DNA from: Oegoconia quadripuncta
Lineage: Eukaryota > Arthropoda > Insecta > Lepidoptera > Autostichidae
Assembly: GCA_949316235.1 (NCBI GenBank)
Contig: OX438750.1
Coordinates: forward strand, 186,001 to 250,000
Direction: 5' to 3'
DNA: 64,000 nt
Within the stretch, counting starts at the first letter, position 1. Every line of letters starts with the position of its first letter. The position numbers and the translations under genes are program-made. Positions 1 to 8,700 of the stretch are shown in pieces. The notes under the pieces were generated by a model. It was not told where the DNA came from. It saw only the letters and a program-made list of their open reading frames with translations, and made no database searches.

Positions 1-1132
1 TATCCCGTGGGAACTACTCATTGTATTGGGATAAGAAACATTCTATGGTATAATCCAGGGTATATTCTACCTATATTCCAAATTTCGTCCAATTCCATTC
101 ATACGTTTCGCCGTGATTGAACAACAAACAAATATACAAACCTTCGCTTTTATAATATTAGTTAAGATATTAAATTATATTTTTTACATAAATTATTTTT
201 TTTGCTAGCATGTATCAGAAATGAATTTTGTCTATAATTTGTCTCCGATAAAGGAACGCATAACGATTGCCGTTTATATATGCTGTTTATGCATTGATAT
301 TAGGATAACTACAAGAAACTTAACATTGTTTTGGTGTAGTAATATCCTTTTTCTGTCTCTCAGTCAATCAAATCCATCTATATTCAATCATCCACCTGTT
401 GTTTATTAGTATATGTTTACAGTTAATCCAAGCGGTTTGAATAGATTATTTCGTTTCTTACACTACAAACAAGATTAGGAGACTAAGGCTAACAGCCAAT
501 TCTCTACCACAACGATTTCAAACTATATGGTTTCAAAAACGAACGCTCAGTGCAAACGAACTTGATCTCTTTGGACTCAGTGCAAACGAACTTGGTCTTG
601 GACTTCAGCAAAGCAATCGATAGGGTAAAACATCTGCTTGTATAAAAATACTATAAGTTACTGATATCCGTGTACCTCTACGGACCCCTACTCAACTGGC
701 TCATCACTTATCTAAAAAATAGGACTCAAGTGGTTGCTGTAAAAAACATGAGTCAAGGATGTATGATGAATAGAATAGAATACCTTTATGCAATATGAGG
801 TGTACCTCAGGGATCTCATTTGGGACCAGTACTTTTTCTTTAATCCATTTGTTAAAGACATTATAGCTAAAACTCGGCATTGCAAATATTCATTCTTTGC
901 TGTACCTGTGTAAAACTCATGTATTTTCTTTTTTGTAAAATAAATCATTTACAAACAAATATATGATCAAGACCAAATGTTATTATTGCAATAATTTTCA
1001 TGTGTACATTGTCAATGAATTCAAATAAAGAATAAATGAGACGCCATAGATGATGTTGGATGGCTGGCGACATAATAGATTGTTTTTTTTTTTCTGAAAG
1101 TGATAGACAAGTTTCCAACATAACAAACTTAC
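1..1132. other. COP1 intron 9, repeat debris
   Basis: Intronic DNA left of the last visible COP1 exon. 540-850 holds a broken reverse-transcriptase remnant (separate entry). Nothing recognisable in 1-530 or 860-1130. Confidence 0.6.
540..850 (+). mobile_element. Non-LTR retrotransposon RT remnant
   Basis: Frameshifted translation retains a [18 protein letters not shown] block near 800-840 and a preceding YGPLLNWLITYL-like stretch, typical of a LINE reverse transcriptase. It has several stops and no intact ORF. Confidence 0.6.
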
Positions 1133-1214
1133 CTGTAAAGGATGCCGCGGCTGCCTTAGGTCGTAGTAGTGTACACAATGGTCGGCCGAGCCGAACGCCA
1201 GGTGCGCAGATGAC
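1133..1214 (-). CDS. COP1: COP1 coding exon 9 (WD40)
   Basis: Phase 2 to 0. It encodes [20 protein letters not shown] followed by RQPRHPLQ, with a GTAAGT donor. It is the last exon in the window. The next expected motif (a VFKGHRKAVSY-like blade) is not found in 1-1132. Confidence 0.95.
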
Positions 1215-4200
1215 CTTCAACAACAAACATTTGTAGATACAGTGACAAAGTTGCGCATGCGTAATCACCATCAATAAAAAATAATTATGTAATACTCAAG
1301 CCCTAAAGATTCCGTATCTTGTAAACATTACCACTAATTGACAAACCCTTTAAATGACATAGAGTAGTTGTTTACGTGGAAATTGTAAGAAAAAACTGCA
1401 AATTAAGTTTGTCAAGTAATAATTCCACTTAGTCTACAGTGAAACCTATACAGACCTGCAAAATATAAATTAAGTTTTCTCAGGAAAGCATCTACGTTTT
1501 TGGATAAAGTTTTATTTACTTACAGCAATTACTGAATTCAACAACATACTAAAAGTATTCCGAGAATTCCGAGAAAAACTCAATTGTATTGTGTCGGACT
1601 GTAATGGTTTATCTGTTTCAGACTAAATCAAAACAAAGCTTATATAAGGGTATTTGTCATTGACAAAGACCCTTGTAATTTGTACCACAAGTTTCCCTAT
1701 CACACATATGTAAGTTATTATAGTAATGTGTTTGAAAGGCCTTTAATAGGAAAACATATCTTTCATTAGAAAATTTAAATCTTTACAGCAATATAAGACC
1801 GTGTCTGATATTACATTCTGTTTGATTCCTATAACTGTTCGGAAAACAGAGTCTTAACAGACAGAGAGACGGACAACGAAGTTAGTGTATGTGGAGCGGT
1901 CGGCGTTGAGTGCCCACAGTTCGACGCTCAAGGCTAAGAGGGTGTGTACGAGGTGTAGGGCAGTGTAGATAGGGAGAGACCTGGGATTGAAGCGCACACA
2001 GCACACGTTGAACTTGGCCTCGAGCGTGGCGACGGAGCGGTCGGCGTTGAGAGCCCACAGCTTGACGCGCGCGTCGTCGGAGCCCGAGGCGAGGAGGCGC
2101 ACGTCGGCGCGGTTGAAGTGCACCGACCAGCAGCGCTTGTCGTGCTCCTGCAGCGCCCGCGTGCGCTGGCCTGCCCACACACAGAACACGGTAAGGGCCT
2201 AACAGCTCTACACATGTCTCACGATCGTTGAGACCTGAGAAAGTTACAGCGCTACAATTGAAAGAGAAAATGAAACGACGTTACGTGACATTAAAACGAT
2301 GAATGAATTGATTTATTTCTCAATAAGAAGGGCATTATTTGATATGAATAGAGATGTCAAACTTCAAGCATTTATTTCGACGTAAGATGTTGTTTGAATG
2401 TCAATTTAAATCTACTGGAAATAATAGAGACTTTTTGCATTTATCTGTCAGTCAGTATGTTCAAGCTACTACCGCTTCTATATGTTATAGATAGTACTAT
2501 GCTCGTCGTTAAAGGTTTTCAATTAACTTGGAATAGCAAAGAATTGTCTTCAACAAATAATGTCATCTCATGGAAAGTGACGATGTGGTCGAAGATGAAG
2601 CACGCGAATTACCCAATTAAGCCAGCCTAATTGGGTAATTCGCGTGCTTCATCTTCGACCACATCGTCACTTTCCATCAGGTGAGATTGTGATCAAACGC
2701 GTGTCCAGTCAATCATTAAAAAAAAAAACATTTACATTAACAAGAAATACAAAAGGCCCCAGAATTGAGCCCTGTGGAACATCTATGCAGACTGGCGACT
2801 ATCTCTTTCCATTGATGTCAACTATTGTCTACCCTCTGCTCCGATTACATAAGTAGGATTCTAAAAGGTCGACAGCATGGTACGTAATATCATAGTGGCC
2901 TAATTTCCCGCCATCCATCATGCAGTACGCAATCAAAAGCTTTAGAAAATATCTATAGCGTCCTGTGAAGCATCTTCGGATCTTCTAAGGCTACAAAAAT
3001 ATGTTTAATAACCACAACACCGGCATCAGTTAGTTACTAGTTAAAACTAGTGTGAATTCAGATTATATATAAAAATAGGACAGCTATTGATTATATTAGT
3101 TATTCGAAAATTTTGCTAAAAGTCGTCAGAATTGATATGGGTCTAAAAGGTTTTATAATTATTTGCTAATGTGTGACATGTGTACCAACCCGTGGAGGCG
3201 TCCCACACGGAGACGGTGCCCTCGTAGTCGGAGGAGGCGAGCACGTTCTTGTGGTACGCGTTCCAGGAGACGCAGGAGATCTTATGGGAGCACTGCATCT
3301 CTGCGCATGGGTAGTGGACATCTACCGCATCTCTTACTACCGCCTCGAACTCAAACACCTGCAATAAACATAAAACAAAAAAGAACTTTATTAAAATTAT
3401 GAAGCATATTTAAACATTTGTCTGGAACTTGATGTTGAATATTTTGGTAACGTCTGAATTTATTTTCCTCAAACAAGAACGAGATCCATTTCGAGAATAA
3501 CAGCATTCAAATTTAATTGAAATTGGTACCATTTATTCTCGAGCCAAAATTAGACACAGAGAAGGCAGACAAAGGTTTTAAACATTATAATACTCCTCGA
3601 TTTGGGATATAGGGCTGTTAATTATCTAGCTTGTAATTAAATATCTAGCTTGTAAATAATGTATTCAGATTTTTTTTGTAATTATTTAAATTAGTGCATG
3701 CTACTCTCTCATGTTGCTGTGCCTTCACAAGGTCCTTATTGATACAGTACACTATAATGTCATCACAACAAAACATAAGGAATGCAATAAATGATTTGAG
3801 TTTGAGTTTAATTATATGGTGTAACCGGAGTGCTAAGAATTCGTTGTCCTTGTCGAACTCGATGGTGGAGTAGTTTATGACTTCGCTGCAGTAGGAGAGC
3901 GTGGAGAGTATCCTAACTGTGCTTGGGTATATAGCTGCTGAATAAATCACCTTGATCCGCTTGGTGACTCCGGCGATGGCGAAGAACTCGTCGTCCTTGT
4001 CGAACTCAATAGTCGAGACAATGGTCGAGTAGTTAATTGCGTCGCTGCAGTAGGAGAGCGTGGCGAGGGGACGCAGCGCACGATACCGCGTGAATGCGAC
4101 CAGATCCTCGCGGAACGCCTCCAGCCCTCCACGGGGCCGGTCACCCCGCGCCTCGTTCTCCATCACCTGCCCCACTCCCACCCCCACCCCCAGCGCTTGA

Positions 4201-5719
4201 TCCGTGTCCGCATCGGGAGCACGCTGGTCGCCACTGCCACCTAAGCCACACCCACACAGGAACTAATTAAAAACGCTACTGGTTTTATTTTGATTTTTCA
4301 AAGGCATTAGATCGAATTAATCATTGGATATTATTACAAAACTAATAAATTAAAGAATGCAATTGAAGCATTCATATCTAGAAAATAAGATACAGAAATA
4401 GATTCAAATGGAATTCAAACTTTTATGCTCAGATAAAATTACTAGGTATTGAAGAATACAGGAGTACCTCAGGGCTCCATATTCGGTCTATCTTTTTCCT
4501 GATACATTTTATATCAATTTTGATGTGCGCTAGGCTAATCCTGTTTAATCTCCAGGGGAAGGGCATTGTATGCTGAAATACAGGTTTTGTATTAGTGGTA
4601 CTAAGTATAGCCTAACATATTTATTTTCAACTATGTAACATTTTCTGAAATAAACATTATTCTTATTCTTATTTATGGATATGATGATGACTTTTCCATC
4701 TCGAATAAATTTAAGCATATTTATTCTATACGCGGCATGAAGAAAAACTAACCAAGTGTGTTTAGTTAGCTTGACTTAGCATCGACCTGTGCGATACATA
4801 CCGTGTGTGGGCGTGTCTGCCGAAGTGGAGGGGGCCTGCGGTACAGCGTCCGCCTCGTTGCTGCCGGGGGCCGCGGGGCCGCCGGGGGGGCCGGGGGCCG
4901 CGGGGGGAGCCGGGAGCCCTGGGGGGGCCGGGGTGCTCGACCCCGACCCAGGGAAGTACAGCTCGTCGGCGCGGTGCGCGAAGTAACACTGTGTGACGAT
5001 CACGACCGAACATTACTACAGAACAACTATGAATAGATAAATAGATATATTCGTCTCGAAGCACATTGCACGGCAATAACAAATTACAGAAAACAACATT
5101 TTGTATGTACAGTCAGCTTAGAGAAACCAGACTCCCAATTCACATAATGACTGCGAGTACACGGGGTCCGGTTTCTCTGCAGCTGACTGTACCTACTATA
5201 CCTATCCAATATCCTTTACATTTTTTTGTGATATATTTCATTCCTTTATTTTTCATTTATGTATCTACCTATATATCATCATTATACACAATCCTAGTAT
5301 ACACATATATCGATACATAAGTTTCAATATATTGTCCTGCAATCGTTCACTAAGCTCCAATTCTGTAATTTGTCCTTAATTGTGATCCGTGGATAGCTGT
5401 AATTGGCTTTCCACTTTTAGGACACCTTGTTTGTAATTATCATATATGTTGTAAGCTGTTGTTATCCGTAAGAAAATAAGAAATATATAATTTTTGCCGA
5501 CCACATTACAATTATTACATTTTGTACATGCATAAAGAAAACTAATATCTATCCCTCAAGTAATCAATTTTTTGTTAATAATATGTCAATGTTGGGGCAG
5601 CCAAGTATAGGCCCCAACAAGAACTAAGCGTACAGACAGATAGTGACTGCTGCGTACACTCACATTTACACACACTCACTCACATACACTCACTCACCCA
5701 CACACACACGCACACACAC

Positions 5720-5752
<33 letters not shown>

Positions 5753-8700
5753 TTCATACATACCTGCACGAAGTCGTCGAAGTGTGCTGTGAGCCGGCGC
5801 CAGCGCGCGGCCAACGCGTCCCCCCCGCCCCCGCCCCCGCCCCCGCCGGCGCTGCTCCCCGCGAAGCTCTCCTCCTCCCCTCCGCACCCAGACACTCCGG
5901 CCACTGCGAACACACACATGCATATTCAATAAAATTAATTAATAACAATTTCTTTTGTTATTTACTTCTGGGAAACAAACAGCTAATACTGACACAATAA
6001 TGTAACAGAAATACAATACAGTTTTCACTAATTAGTGATGAAAGTATATCATGGCAAACTTGCACACGACACGCTGCTTTGCATAACCAAATTATTTATG
6101 AAAAAGTTACAAATAGTTACATGGTTATATTATGTCTACATATATATCTGATTATAACAATTAATAAGACCCCCTATCTTTTTAGATAAATCAAATTTTG
6201 AATAAGAATACAACTCAGTGCCTGCGAGTCAGGCAACTCTTCACAACATTTCTTTTGAGTATGTAATAATCAAAGAACCCGACCTCGTGACATTTGTTAC
6301 CCTGTGTGATTTAGTTCGTCATTGAGTTCGTCGTCATGAGATGACCGATTGGTGTAGTGGATAGTGACCCTATCAGCGAAACCAACGGTTGCGGGTTCGG
6401 ATCCCGCGAGGGGTAAATGTTTGTGTGATGAATACGAACATTTATTCCCGAGTCTTGGATGTTTATACAAATATTTATGTATGTTTATCCGTTATCTAGT
6501 ATCCACAACACAAGCCTATAGTTGCTTACTGTGGGACTACGAGTAGATGGCATTGTCTGCATGGGTGACACTTTGAAACGCATTATGTTTATTGTCATAA
6601 GTTCAATTGACATACATCACATGGCATACAAATTAATAAGTATAATAGTGTTTCGTAAATTTATTATTACGCATAAACATAATAACGCAGATTTGTTGAA
6701 GGGCATAATAATAAAAGCCATAATCATGTAAATCTATATTTTCATTTGCCATATTTTTATAAGGCATACTTTGAAACGCATATTTTAATTATGCATAAAT
6801 TACCATATTCATAATTTTGTCTGACATACTTTTATAAACCATAACTGCACCCCGACATGGTTAGGTTAGGTTCGAAGGGTATGGCGGAAGCGGGCCTGGC
6901 GAGTGCGAGCGAAGCGAGCACGGGAGTTCTTGGCACCCCGACATGGATAGGTTAGGTTTGAAGTTGAAGTTCGCCCGCCATACCCTTCGTGTACCCGCCA
7001 TACCCGACTATTATGGCGAGTAATATTATGAATTGTCAGTTTATGGTGAAAAACGTTATGCGTTTCAATAGGTAAGCGTCTGCATGTCCAAAGATATTTA
7101 TTTATTGATCAAAATTATATGAGAAAAAACAAAATTACACAGAAAATTGGAAAAATCCGGAAACCCTGGGGGATTACGATGAATTTTGTCTTCTGCGTAC
7201 TCGCCAGCTTCGTGTGTTAAACATTGGTTTAGTTCCGCTAACCGCAAACCGCTCGAAGTCACTTTTTTTTGTTGTAAATAAATACTTATTATAAATGAAA
7301 ACATCTATAACTCGGGTACACATGTCCTTATTCATCACACAAACATATACCCCTAACGGGATTCGAATTTCTATTCTTAATTCGATTGCAAAATTGGAGA
7401 GTGTCGGATTGAAGATCAGCAGAACGAAAACTGGACATCTGTTCGGCGACTTTGATGGTCCGTCCAGTTTTTACAATACAGCCTTAAGCGGGGAGTTTCT
7501 ACCAACCTGCACAAATTTCCTGTACCCACCTTACTTCACGACGAACGACGGCAACATTGACCAGGACGTGAGGAACAGGATAAATTCAGGATGGATGAAA
7601 TGGCGACAGGTTTCGGGGATTACGTGTGATCCACAGATGCCCTTTAAAGTCAAGGGGAAAATTTACAAGAGCATAAGACATGTCACCATGTATGGATCTG
7701 AATGTTGGGCAATGAAAGTGACGGATGAAAGTAGAATGCATGTGGTAGAGATGTGAATGCTAAGATGGATGTGTGGTGTGACTAGAATGGATAAGATCGG
7801 GAATAAGTATACCAGAGTAGAGAGATAACAGAAAAGATGAGGAGTAATAGGTTAGCATGGTTTGGGCACATTATGAGGAGGGATGAAAGGCACGTAACGA
7901 GACGAGGGTTAAGTATGAATGTGGAGGGATACAGAGGTAGAGGAAGACTGCGTGAGGAATGATATGTGTGTGAAAGGGGTGAGTACGGAGATGACGGCTG
8001 ATAGAAGAGAGTGGAAGAAAAGACATGTTGTGCCGACCCCACCTAGAGTGGGATAAGGGCAGGAAAATGATGATAGCAAAAGTTTCGAAAAATATGTTTA
8101 TACGAGAATTAGCCCAATAATTTCATTAGGTATCTCTAATCAGCAACATGGGTTCTTGAAAAGTCGATCCACTTTATCAAACTTAGCGTGCTTCACTAAT
8201 TATGTACTTCTTTTAGCGCTAATATGGAGAACGGAGGGCAGGTTGACGTAATCTACACAAACTTTGAGAAAGCTTTCGACCGTGTGGACTACGGCATCCT
8301 ATTAAATAAACTAAACATACTGGAGATATATGGTGATTTGTTAAGATGGGTCATCTTCCATCTTCCCAATCGTTTTCAGGATATTGTAGTGGGTGATTAC
8401 ATGTCTGACTATGAAGTCAGACTCAGAAGTCCCTCAGGAATGCCACAGGGCTCGCATCTCGGTCCCCTCCTCTACAATGCCTTATTATTTTATATTTATA
8501 GTTTTTTTAGGAATTCGATATTTACGGCACGCTGGCGACAAACAAGTTTACATAAAGGTCGACTGCATTGCAGACTGACAAACGACAATTAGATTTGAAT
8601 AATCTTTTTTAAATACAATGGAAAAAATTAAATCACGGTATATTAATTAATAAACGCAAACGTCCCAACACAGACTATAGATTAAATTTATTTATATATC

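Noticed and set aside
221..409. Short AT-rich ORFs in introns (for example 221-409, 13785-13988, 15196-15639)
   Set aside because: Expected by chance, with no domain, conservation or splice support.
4776..5003. Collagen-like GPP/GPAA protein
   Set aside because: It is COP1 exon 5, whose ends match COP1 and whose splice phases fit.
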